Source: Inga oerstediana
Taxonomy: Eukaryota > Streptophyta > Magnoliopsida > Fabales > Fabaceae
DNA: 64,000 nucleotides
Direction: 5' to 3'
Assembly (NCBI GenBank): GCA_963210345.1
Contig: OY723403.1
Span: 58,155,999 to 58,219,998 of the forward strand
A program made the position numbers and the translations under genes. This document shows, in pieces, positions 11,291 to 21,827 of the stretch (within the stretch, counting starts at the first letter, position 1; the number at the start of each line of letters is the position of its first letter). Below the pieces are notes generated by a model that was not told the origin of the DNA, searched no databases, and worked only from the letters and a program-made list of their open reading frames with translations.

Positions 11291-14200
11291 GGTATTTAAT
11301 TATAGACATCCATTTTTCTACTTCCTCTATATGGGTATTAGATACCGTATGTAGTTCTCACAGTTGTACAAATGTGCAGGGTCTAAAAGACAATATAAAG
11401 CTGAAGAAGGGCGATGTGGACCTACAAGTTGGAAATAAAGCAAGAGTTGCTGCTTAAGCCATAGGCACATATGAATTAGTTCTCCTAGTTAGCTTTTGTT
11501 AGTTTTGAACAATTGCTATTATGATCCTGCTTTGAGTAGTAACGTTGTTTCTCTTTTTTATTTGGATAAGGAAGGCTATACGTCCATTACTAGGAATGGT
11601 AAATGTTCTAATTATCGTAATAACATTTTCTATGTTGATGGTTATTTGCATGTTGATCATTATATATTAAATTTGGAACATCCTACTAATGGGAACATCT
11701 ATAATGTAACTACTAAAATGATAAAATCAAATGATTTAATCTGACCTACCTATGGCATTATCGTCTAAGCCATATAAATGAGAAACGCATTTCCAAACTC
11801 TATCAAGATGGATTTCTTAACTCATTTGATTTTGAATCATATTATACATGCAAATTTTGCTTATTATGAAAGATGATAAAGGCACCTTTTATTGGGCATA
11901 GTGAGAGGGCCATCGAATTATAGGGCCTCATACATACAGATGTATGTGGACCATTAAATATGGCTGCCAAAGGAAGTTATGTCTACTTCATTATATTTAT
12001 AGATGACTTTAATAGATATGGCTATATCTATCTAATAAAACATAAATCTGAATCTTTTGAAATGTTCAAAATATTCCAAATGAAGTATAAAACCAACTTA
12101 GCAAAACAATTAAAATGCTTCAATCTGATCGAGGTAGTGAATATTTGAGCAAAGAGTTCACTGACCATCTTAGGAGTTGTAGGATAATCTTGCAATTAAC
12201 TCCTCTAGGAACACCATAATGGAATGATGTTTCTGAATGGAGGAGTCAAACACTATTAGATATGGTTCGATCTATAATGAGTCAGATAGATCTTCCACCA
12301 TCCTTTTAGGGACATGCCCTAGAGACAGCTATATTAATACTAAATCGTTTTCCATCTAAGGCAATTGAAAAGATACCATATGAGATATGGACTAGAAAGA
12401 AACCAAGTTTATCTTTTCTCAAGATCTGGGGATGTGAGTTATATGTTAAGCAACAAGCCTCTGATAAATTAGCACCCAGATCCTCAAAGTGCCTTTTCGT
12501 GGGGCATCTTAAAGAAACGAAAGGATACTATGTCTATAATCCCACCAATAACAAAGTGTTTGTTATTTGAAATGGTAAGTTTCTAGAAAGAGAGTTTGTC
12601 TCTAAAACAACTAGTGGGAGCAAGGTACATCTCAAAGAAATTCTAGAGTCACAAGATAGTACAGAACCACAGATGAAAATTAGAGAAGATTCACAACAAG
12701 TTGCTGAGCCTCCTCAAGTAACACAAGGTCCATGAAGATCTGATAGGACACGACATCAGCCTCAGAGATATGGATTTCTGATTATTGAAGGCCATAATGT
12801 GTTGATCATTGAGCATAATGAGCCAACCATCTATCGAGAAGCAATAGTGGGATCAAACTCTAAGAAATGGCTAAATGCCATGAAGTCTAAAATGCAATCC
12901 ATACGCGACAATCAGGTATGGACCTTAGTTGATCCACCTGAATGTGTAAAAACCATCGGGTGCAAATGGGTTTTCAAGGAGAAAACTGACATGGATGGTA
13001 ATGTAAATGTCTTCAAGGCATGACTGGTTGCAAAAGGATTCACTCAAACTCATGGTGTAGAATATGATGAAACCTTTTCCCCAGTTGCAATGGCTAAATC
13101 AATCAGAATCCTTCTTGCTATTGCAGCATCTTATGACTATGAAATATGGCAGATGGATGTAAAAACGGCCTTTATTAATGAAAAGCTCCTTAAGGATGTG
13201 TACATGACACAACCTGAAGGTTTTATGTATCCAAAGAACTCTGGTAAAGTTTGCAAGATTCAAAGATCCATTTATGGATTGAAGCAAGCATCTCAGAGCT
13301 GGAATAATCATTTTGATGAAGTAGTCAAAGAGTTTGGATTCATTCAAAACATCGATGAACCTTGTGTTTACAAGAAGGTTAGTGGGAGCATAGTTGTATT
13401 TCTATTGCTTTATATAGATGACATCCTACTCATTGGGAATGACATTCCTACCTTACAGAGTGTCAAGTCTTGGTTAGGAAAATCCATTTCAATGAAAGAC
13501 TTAGGTGAAGCCACCTATCTCCTAAGGATTAGGATCTATAAAGATAGATCTAAAAGACTAATAGGTATAAGTTAGATCACATATATAGGCAAGATACTGC
13601 ATAAGTTTAGTATGCTGGATTCAAAAAGGGGTTACATGCCTATGTCTCATGGTATCCATCTTAGCAAGGATCTATGTCCTAGTACACCTGATCTGCGAGA
13701 TCGCATGAGTAAGGTTCAATATGCCTTAACCATAGGATCTATCATGTATGCCATATGTACTCGACCAGATGTCTCAGTTGCCTTAAGTATAACCAACAAA
13801 TATCAACAAGATCCTAATAAGGGTCATTGGATTGCAGTCAAGAATATCCTAAAGTACTTAAGAAGGACTAATGACTTATTTCTGGTCTATGGTGGATTGG
13901 ATAATGATTTCTGTGTAACTAGTTAAAAAAATGCAAGTTTTGAGATTGACCAAGACGAGCTTAAATCGCAATCTAGATACGTATTCTTCCTGAATGGTGG
14001 AGCAGTAACCTGGAAGAGCACCAAGCAGAGCACTGTAGCAAATTCTATAACAGAAGCTGAGTATATAGTAGCATTGGATGTAGCTAAAGAAGCCGTTTGG
14101 ATCAGAAAGTTCATTACTGAACTAGGGGTGGTACCTACCATCTCAAATCTAATAGATTTGTTCTGTGACAATAGTGGTGCTATTGCAAAGGCGAAGGAGC

Positions 14201-14400
14201 CTAGGTCACATCAAAGGACCAAGCATATACTCAGGCGATTTCATCTTACTAGAGAAATCAATGATAAAGGTGATATAAAGATATGCAAAGTAGCAGGAGA
14301 AGACAATGATGCTGATCCTCTTACTAAGCCGCTTGAACTGGCAAAGTATGAGCGTCATGTTAGGACAATGGGAATTAGGCAGATTAATGATTGTACCTAG
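11291..14400 (+). pseudogene. pol: Copia-1 pol: protease, integrase, reverse transcriptase, RNase H, broken
   Basis: Domains in order: aspartic protease (motif L-D-T-V near 11,338, where D-T/S-G is expected), GAG-pre-integrase zinc region (about 11,745-11,880), integrase core (about 11,930-12,330, with HTDVCGP), reverse transcriptase (about 12,830-13,575, with QMDVKTAF and catalytic YIDD at 13,411-13,422) and RNase H (about 13,700-14,400, with TEAEYI, LFCDNSGAI and ADPLTKPL). The end at 14,400 sits directly before the polypurine tract. Stops near 13,021, 13,573 and 13,924, among others, split the reading. The longest open piece, 13,090-13,575, covers the catalytic palm. Confidence 0.92.
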
Positions 14401-14401
14401 G

Positions 14402-14414
14402 GCAAGTGGGAGGA
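14402..14414 (+). other. Copia-1 polypurine tract
   Basis: GCAAGTGGGAGGA lies immediately before the 3' LTR and after the end of RNase H, the expected start site for plus-strand DNA synthesis. Confidence 0.8.
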
Positions 14415-15947
14415 TATTGGAAATTGTGCCCAAAGGGGCAATCATTGTACTTTGAACATTATTGATTTATTGAAATTTCTCTATTCTGTTATCATATTAT
14501 TTGCATGTTAATTGTGATAATTGTATCCTTGGATAAATCATAAAGATTGTCCTAAAATGTCCCTGGTCGGTCATCTATACGGCAGCAGGGATGAAACAAT
14601 ACTAGTATGAATTTGATAAGATATGGAGATACGAATCAAAGTCTTTGGCACTTGTAAGAGTACAATGTACTGGACTGACCCACTATGAGAAAGCTACATG
14701 GATCAAGTGATAAGATTTTCTCATGTATAACCATGTCACAATGCCCTTTGACCTGAGGTCATCATGGATTCCTACATGAGAGTTGCTAAGATTTGAACTA
14801 GTTAAAAGTCACTTTTGACTGGGTGATGATATAGGTTACGATTAGGCTTGGTAGTTTTTCATGCAGAGGAATATGAATGAACAAGATAGAATTTATCCCT
14901 CATATTAGTAGAGAGATATTTCTGAGCCCCTCGATGAGTGAGTCTAAGAAATGTATGGCCATACTACGATAGAAAGGAGTTTCCATTTCTATTGTCAGAC
15001 TACTCAGGATTCGAGAAAGTAATGGTCAAGAACAAGAGGATGACATTATCCATGCCTCATCCTTGAATGATATATCATGTGACAAAAGGGACGTGACATG
15101 GTTGTATGACAAGTTGTATCGTGTTAACGATCCTCATATGAATTGGGTAGTTGTAATGTCTTGCTAGAGGCTGCTTGTGACATATGGGTTAGTATAGTTA
15201 TTGGCCCACTGCCAACTTGGTACGGGCCTACAGGGTCGCACATAAAAATGCCCCAACACGAGATATTGTTTAATCTAGGGTGGATGAATTTTATATTATA
15301 TATATAATATAAAATTTGTTAATCATATTATATATATGTATTTTTGAAATACATATTATATATATATATGTATATATATTATATGATATTATTATATTGT
15401 GCTAGTTTTAAATTTAATTTATTAAGATAAATTAAATTTAATAACTAACATGATAGAGATATAGTATCTTAGATTTAATTTATGAAGGTAACTTAAATCT
15501 AATGGCTCTTTATTTGAATTAAATAAATACGTTAAATTAAAAATGTTTGACATATTTAATTTAAACTAAATTTATTTAATTAGCTCATGAAGATAATTAA
15601 TTGTTAATTAATTTTGAAATTAATAAAGATTAATTTTGAAATTCGAATATAGCCCTCATAGGATATAAACTTGGCAGAGCAGATATACTCATATACGTAT
15701 GAGAATTTAGAGCCGCAGAGAAACCCAAGGAGACATTAGAGGCGCTAGCACGCATTCTCTATTGGAAAGCATTTGTGTAGATACCAGTAGAGGGAGAGGA
15801 CTTGACGTGTTGGCTCCTAGGGATTGAAACCCCTGAATTCGAAAAGGTATGAATCTTTATAACTTGGTTTAAATGCCGTTGATAGATCCTCGATTAGGAT
15901 TAGCAATAATTTTTAAAATTCTTCCGTTGTGCCTCCCAATCCTAACA
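14415..15947 (+). repeat. Copia-1 3' LTR
   Basis: A 1,533-bp LTR opening TATTGGAAATTGTGCCC (copia-2 has TGTTGG, so the first dinucleotide TG has become TA) and ending CCTAACA. It aligns with 8,610-9,268 and with 43,524-45,018. Confidence 0.92.
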
Positions 15948-16484
15948 TATGTGACAGCTTATGTATGCTATATTCATGTTGCTGTGCTGCTTGATGATTT
16001 ACTTGCATGCTCTATGATTATCTGTGGTATAAGTGATTTGTTACTACAAGGATTCTTTTGAATCTCATTCTTTCCATTGACCAACCTTTAGGCAGGGCAA
16101 GTAGCTCCAAGGGAAAAGAGACGACCAAGGGCGGCTAGGACTTCTGTAGGGATGTAACAATGGTATTATGTAATGATATTTGGAATGATATTGTGTAATC
16201 CCCTAAATGGGAACTTGTAAGCCCTTAGTTAATATATGAAACCCGGGGGTTTTCGGGATTTTTGCTGCACACTCTGATATATATGAATGTGATATATCTA
16301 TGTAGGGTAGTTATATTTGAAATTTGGATATGATACCAGACTAATTTCATTGTAAAAGGAATTTTTGAAAACCCCATAGCGAATATGGGATTTAGAAATG
16401 AGTTTTTGATTATCCGTTGGTCTTTAATTCATTTAATTACGCATTTTTGAATCATAACTACTGGTTGTAAAGCAAGTGGGTTAC
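15948..16484 (+). repeat. Gypsy B 5' LTR, 3' fragment
   Basis: This matches the last part of the LTR at 21,828-24,662 (shared AAACCCGGGGGTTT, near 16,243 and 24,419) and ends GGGTTACA. The part before 15,948 is displaced by copia-1 and lies outside the window. Confidence 0.9.
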
Positions 16485-16489
16485 ATGTG

Positions 16490-16501
16490 TGGTATCAGAG
16501 C
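16490..16501 (+). other. Gypsy B primer binding site
   Basis: TGGTATCAGAGC is an exact 12-base complement to the 3' end of plant initiator-Met tRNA, five bases after the LTR. Confidence 0.93.
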
Positions 16502-16705
16502 TGTAGTTCCTGGCAAGGGTAGAGTTATCAAGGATGGTTCCCTTAGCTCTGTTTGTAGGCATAGAAGATGACTTCTGTTAGGCTGTTGTGTATACACATG
16601 TATGTTCTGCTATTGAGAATATATATATGAGATTTATGTACTATAAGTATACATTATTTGTTATTTTGACATGGTGAATCATTGTTATTTAGTTTCTGAT
16701 TGAGA
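16502..16705 (+). other. Gypsy B leader with gag-protease deletion
   Basis: Only about 200 bp separate the primer site from the start of the reverse transcriptase. A complete gypsy element has gag and protease here, roughly 1.5 kb or more. The leader aligns with the minus-strand leader of gypsy E (around 57,850-58,070). The deletion joint lies close to 16,700. Confidence 0.75.
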
Positions 16706-18275
16706 TTATGCCTGGAGCTGGTTCTATATCAAAAGCCCTATACTGTATGGTCTGAAATAAAATGACGGAATTAAAGAAGCAGATTGAAGACTTGCTTGTG
16801 AAACGGTTCATTAGACCCAGTGTGTTGCCGTGGGGAGCTCCAGTGTTGTTTGTTAAAAAGAAAGACGGGAGTCTTCGCTTGTGTGTTGACTATAGAGAGT
16901 TGAATAAGATTACCATCATGAACAAGTACCTGCTCCCAAGAATAGATGACCTTCTAGATCAACTACCTCGTTCATGTGTGTTTTTGAAGATTGATATAAG
17001 GTCAGGTTATTATCAGCTACATGTGAAAGCAAAGGATTTACCAAAGACTACTTTCAGAATGAGATAGTGGCATTATGAGTTTCTGGTGATGCCCTTCGGG
17101 CTAACTAATGAACCTGCGGTATTCATGGACTACATGAATCGTGTCTTTTGATAGTATCTGGATCAATTTGTTGTTGTTTTTATTGATGATATTCTGATAT
17201 ACTCCAAGAGTAGGGAGGAGCATGAGCATTATTTGAGGACTGTGCTGAACATATTACGGGAAAACTAGCTCTATGCCAAGTTGAGTAAGTACGAGTTTTA
17301 GCTGCCAGAAGTAAAATTCTTCAGCCATGTTTATAACAAAAAGGGTTCTTTGTGGATCCCAGTAAAGTGGAAGCAGTACTGGATTGAAAGAGGCCAGAAA
17401 TTGTTGCTGAGGTACGTAATTTTTGAGGTCTTGATGGTTACTACTAGAGATTCATTCAGAATTTTTCTCGTATTGCCTTACTAATGACCAAGCTCATGAG
17501 GAAGGATCAGCCATTTATATGGGATTAGCATTTTGAAAATTGCTTTATGGAGCTGAAGGAGAGGTTGACTACGGTGCCTGTGTTGATTATACCTGATCCT
17601 AGTTTGACTTACATTTTGTTTAGTGATTCGAGTAAGTAGGGATTAGGGTGTGTCCTTATGTAGTAGGGACGTGTGGTGGCCTATGCCTCGCGATAGCTCA
17701 AATATCATGAAATGAATTATCCCTCCCATGATTTGGAGCATTCGCCAATTGTTCTTGCATTAAAAATATGGCGGTATTATTTATATGGTGTGACGGTAGA
17801 ACTACATTGCGACCACAAAGGTCTCAAGTATTTGTATGACCAGAAAGAATTGAATATAAGACAGCATCGTTGGATAGAGTTACTTAAATACTACAACCTG
17901 GAAATTAAATATCATCCGGGTAAAGCAAATGTAGTCACGGATGCTCTTAGTCAAAAGACGATGCATGTGGCAGCAATAAAGATACAAGAGGGGAAGTTGA
18001 TAGAAGATTTTCAAGATTTGAATTTGTCAAACTAGATCGTCTGCGCCAATTTCAATGTTTCTTAAGGGGAAAGTGATTTGAGAGTTGTAATTGAAAAAGC
18101 TCAAAGGCAAGATGATCGAGTACAGTCCCTTCGAGCTAGAATCGAATGGGGAGAAGCTCAGGACTATGATTTGTCACCTAGTGGATTAGTTCGTTATAAA
18201 AAGAGAATTTATGTTCCACTTAAGGTGAAATTGAGACAAAAGATTCTAGATGAGGCACACAAGAGCTAGTATACT
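16706..18275 (+). pseudogene. pol: Gypsy B pol, first part: reverse transcriptase, RNase H, integrase N-terminus
   Basis: The reverse transcriptase opens with PGAGSISKA (16,711) and carries RLCVDYRELN, a conserved MPFGLTN (17,089-17,109) and catalytic FIDD (17,179-17,190). RNase H follows (about 17,590-17,960), with FSDSS where the first catalytic Asp is expected, HCDHKGLKY and the linker HPGKANVVTDALS. The integrase zinc-binding region starts at about 18,200 and is cut at 18,275 by the solo LTR. Stops at 16,756, 17,065, 17,149 and 17,266 and several later ones break the frame. The longest pieces are 16,762-17,067 and 17,712-18,035. Confidence 0.92.
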
Positions 18276-18660
18276 TGTAATATCCTGAATTGTGATTAAG
18301 GGCTAATAACTTCAAAGTGATGTAATTAATAATAATTAAGTACTTTTGAAGTGTGTAATGAGAATTGTGATATGAAATATGTTTGATGATGATTTAGTAA
18401 ATGTTGCAATAATCAGGGGCAAAATAGGAAATTCCCAATCAATTGGTCAGTTACCGAAAAGGAAACTCATAAGTAATTTGAGATCAATGGTGGGGATTTA
18501 ATGTTTAAAGGTTAAATGGGTGGAATCATGTGCAATGAGCTTATCTGAATTATGAAGGGAAGAGCTAGATCATGACATGTGGCAAGTTTCAAATTCATTT
18601 TTCTCTTCTCTCTCTTCCTCCAAGTCAGCTTGTATGCATGGGAATGAGAGAAAATCTGCA

Positions 18661-18698
18661 TCATCTTCATCTTCATCTTCATCTTCATCTTCATCTTC
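18661..18698 (+). repeat. Hexamer microsatellite (TCATCT)6
   Basis: Six TCATCT units plus two bases, inside the solo LTR. LTR A has an interrupted version near 290-312 and gypsy B near 22,350. The repeat also creates a meaningless Met-Lys-rich frame on the other strand. Confidence 0.95.
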
Positions 18699-19300
18699 TC
18701 TCTCATCTAACCTCCATTTTCGTTAAGCAAGGGAAGGAAAGAGAAAGAGTTAAGGTGCGTTTTGGCTTGCTAGATGCCTCTTAATGCTCAAGTATTTTCT
18801 ATTAATGTTGTTCAAGAGGTTGTGAGCTTTAAACCTATGGTTTCAGAATTTTGAGAGAAGGTGTTTTGAAGTTTGCACAAGTTTGGAAACTAGAGAATCA
18901 AGAAGCTAATCATTGGAAGTTGAAGGGGTAAGTATTTATAGTATTTTGATATAATTGCTTTGATCATTGGTTGAGTTTTGAGAACTTTGGACTTTGCCCT
19001 GATTTTAGCCTAATTATGAAATACATGAATTAGGTAGTATTTTGTGATGAAATAGATGCCAAATAGTGTCTTGGTGTCAATGGTTGTGGTTTGGATTTGA
19101 AAAGGGAAAGTTTGATCATTAGGTGATATTGGGTGCAATGTGGTTAGAAGAGTAGAATGTGTTATTGTGGTAAGATTTTGGTTGTTTTGTGGAATTTAGT
19201 ATGGAAATGAACTTTGGTATAAATTTGGAAACCATTGGAATTAGATTTGGTAAATCTAGAAAAGTGTATCAGCTACTACGAATCTGGTTTCTGATAACCT

Positions 19301-19354
19301 TACTCGAGTGAATCTGAGGGTCATCACTTGAGAAAGGTCATCTTTACTCGAGTG
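19301..19354 (+). repeat. CTCGAG palindrome cluster in solo LTR
   Basis: Two copies of TTACTCGAGTGA (one base short of a perfect CACTCGAGTG) and one CACTTGAG lie in 54 bp. They occupy the LTR position that holds GC-rich palindromes in LTR A, just before the block containing CCTTTAGGCAT. Confidence 0.75.
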
Positions 19355-19692
19355 AGCCGACCAAAAATCAGTGCTTTTGCTTTCAAAAAGGCATCTTCGG
19401 GGTAGTTTTCCTAACCCTTTAGGCATATGTTTAGGCATTTAATAGCCACCTAAAGAGTTTATATGAATACCAACTTAAAATATTATGGAATTAAGAACTT
19501 GGAAAAGAGGTTGATCCATTGTCCCTAATTTGGTTTATAGGATTTGACATCTGCTATCTTAATGAGCCCACTATGCCAGCGAACGTTAGAAAGGAACAAG
19601 GTATTAACTTTTTCTTTTTTACCATATGTGATGTATTGTATGTGTGTTATATCACTGATTTGTGTTGAATTCATATGCTACGACATTTGTGA

Positions 19693-19990
19693 ATATGTGT
19701 AAGCACCGCCATGCCAAAAGTCCTTGAGTCGCTAACAACGGTTCGGGTTAGGACAGTGTGTCTTCCCGACGATAAAAGAGGATGAGGATGGGGTGTGATA
19801 TGTGTGATTATGTGAAAAGCTGAAAGGCTATTTGTGAAGGCCAATGGGCTAATTGTGAAAGTCGGATGGCTATATGAGCTATAAGGCTATGTGTATACAC
19901 TGCCACGTGAATAGTTCCTGAGTCGCTAACAACGGTTCGGGTTAGGACGGTGTGCCTTCACAGTGGTAAAAGGGGATGAGGGTGGAGTAC
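19693..19990 (+). repeat. Internal repeats of solo LTR (28-bp exact pair and GGCTAT units)
   Basis: A 28-bp word is repeated exactly at 19,726-19,753 and 19,920-19,947 (period 194 bp), opening GAGTCGCTAACAACGG. Between the copies are four diverged units of about 20 bp built on GAAAGGCTAT. Confidence 0.85.
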
Positions 19991-20561
19991 GAGTTGTGCT
20001 GCTACTGCTGTATGATGATTTGCTTACATGCTATGTGCTTATGTGTGGTATGAATGATTTGTTACTACTGGGATTCTCTTGAATCTCATTCTTTCCTTTA
20101 ACAAACATTTCAGACAGGGCAAGTGGCTCCAAGAAGAAGCGAATGACCCGTAGCGGTTAGAACCTTATAGGGATATTTGGTTTGGGTCATGTTGGTTATT
20201 CATTTTGGATAGGGATTTCTGAATGATATTTTTATGTTATAGATAGTTTTGAACACCTGGTATTGTAATCCCATAATCATGAACTGGAACCCTGTAGTTA
20301 CATATATAGATGAACCCGGGAGTTGCCGGGGTTTAAGTTATATTCTATGATATGTTTAAATGTGATATAACTGTACAGGTAACTATATTCGATGTTTGAA
20401 CTTAAGACTAGGATGGGAAAGAAGTTTTGAAAATTTTGTGAATTTCCTACTATTTAAAGGGACTTTTATATGAATTTTGAATTATCCAACGGTCTCTAAT
20501 CCATTTTATTATGCATCATCTAATCTTAATTACTCTAATTAAAGCAGGGGGTTACAATACT

Positions 20562-21810
20562 CGTCACCCTGGTATGACCAAAATGTACTATAATTTGAAA
20601 CTTGTGTATTGGTGGCTGGGATTGAAGAGTAATGTAACCAAATATGTGGCACGATTTCTTACTTGCCAGAGAGTAAAGATTAAGCACCAAAAACCACCAG
20701 GTTTACTATAGAGTCCTGAAATTCTAAAATGCAAATGGGAAAGTGTGACCATGAACCTTGTTGTGGGATTGCCCAGGATAAGGAATTATAATGCGATCTA
20801 GGTGATTGTTGACCGGTTAACGAAGTCGGCATACTTCATACTGATCAATGCTAGTTACTTTCTAAACAAACTATTAGAGATTTATATACGGGAGATTGTG
20901 AAGCTTCATGGCACACCGAATAACATCATTTCTGACCGAGATCCTTGACTCACTTCCAGACTTTGGTGGGCCTTGCATGAGGCTCTGGGTACTCCGCTGA
21001 GATTCAATACGGCCTATCATCCTCAGACTTATGGGCAGTTGGCAAGGACTATTTATATGCTAGAAGATATGTTGCGAGCATGCGTCCTTGACTTTAAAGG
21101 GAATTGGGACTACTTTCTTCCACTTACTGAGTTCGCCTACAAATATACCTATAATGTGAGCATCCAGATAGCTCAGTTGTATGGGAGGAAGTGCAAATCA
21201 CCCTTATACTAGAATGAGCTATTTAGGAGAAAGCTTTATGGACCGGAACTTATTGATCAGACCTCAGCACATATACGAATCATTCGAAAGAGGCTCCTTG
21301 TAGTGCATAGTCGATAGAAAAGCTACGCTGATAAGAGGATAAGACTTCTAGAGTTTGAGATTGGTGACCATGTGTTTTTTAGGGTGTCTCCAGTCACTGA
21401 CATCAGGAGATCCATCAATTGAAAGAAGTTAAGCCTGAGGTATATAGGTCCTTTCGAGATTCTTGCCAGAATCAGGCCTGTTGCTTATTGAGTAGGCCCA
21501 CCACCAAACTTGAGTAGGCTCCACGATATGTTTAATATTTCCCAACTAAAGAAGTACCAACTGGATCAATCTCACATTATGGAATATGAAGAAGTCAAAT
21601 TGCAAAACAACTTCACATATGCAGTAGAGCCAGAGTAGATTATTGATTGAGAAGAATGATGGCTCAGACACTGAAGTATTCCGTATGTGAAGGCGATCTG
21701 GAAGGGAATGACTCAAAGAGAAGCAACTTGGGAAGCAGAAGCAGATATACGGAGACGTTATCTAGATTTTATAGCTCAAGTTATGTAACAAATTTTGAGG
21801 GCAAAATTTA
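20562..21810 (+). pseudogene. pol: Gypsy B pol, second part: integrase and C-terminal chromodomain-like tail
   Basis: This resumes the zinc region (HPGMTKMYYNLK) after the solo LTR, then the catalytic core with the first Asp in VDRLTKSAYF (near 20,811) and the second in SDRDP (near 20,934). The third residue, normally Glu in S-E-R-T, is Ala here (codon GCA, 21,042-21,044). The C-terminal part (about 21,350-21,800) has the YIGPFEI segment and a tail with AVEPE and EATWEAEADIRRRYL, the form usual in Tekay/Del-type chromoviruses. Stops at about 20,708, 20,800 and 20,946 and several later ones. Confidence 0.9.
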
Positions 21811-21816
21811 TTTTAC

Positions 21817-21826
21817 AGGGGGAGAA
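21817..21826 (+). other. Gypsy B polypurine tract
   Basis: AGGGGGAGAA lies one base before the 3' LTR. Confidence 0.85.
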
Positions 21827-21827
21827 T

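Larger units (their letters stand above)
8610..15947 (+). mobile_element. Copia-1: Ty1/copia retrotransposon, near full length but decayed
   Basis: The order is 5' LTR (last part), tRNA primer site, leader, gag, protease, integrase, reverse transcriptase, RNase H, polypurine tract, 3' LTR. This gene order (integrase before reverse transcriptase) defines Ty1/copia. The first part of the 5' LTR should lie on the far side of the CACTA insertion. The 3' LTR is followed by TATGT (15,948-15,952), the expected 5-bp duplication, and then by gypsy LTR sequence. Copia-2 (43,524-49,111) is a sister copy. Confidence 0.9.
18276..20556 (+). mobile_element. Solo gypsy LTR with intact 5-bp target duplication
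   Basis: A 2,281-bp LTR opens TGTAATATCC and closes GGGGGTTACA. ATACT stands on both sides (18,271-18,275 and 20,557-20,561). Without the LTR and one ATACT the flanking integrase reads on in frame through its H2C2 zinc region, so the insertion site is exact. No internal region is present, as expected after recombination between the two LTRs of a full element. Confidence 0.95.

Noticed and set aside
16490..16501. TGGTATCAGAGC as part of a tRNA gene
   Set aside because: The 12-base match is complementary to the tRNA 3' end and stands right after an LTR, so it is a primer site. No cloverleaf can be drawn around it.
18512..18706. Minus-strand reading frame rich in alternating Met and Lys
   Set aside because: It is the translation of the (TCATCT)6 microsatellite in a solo LTR, not a gene.
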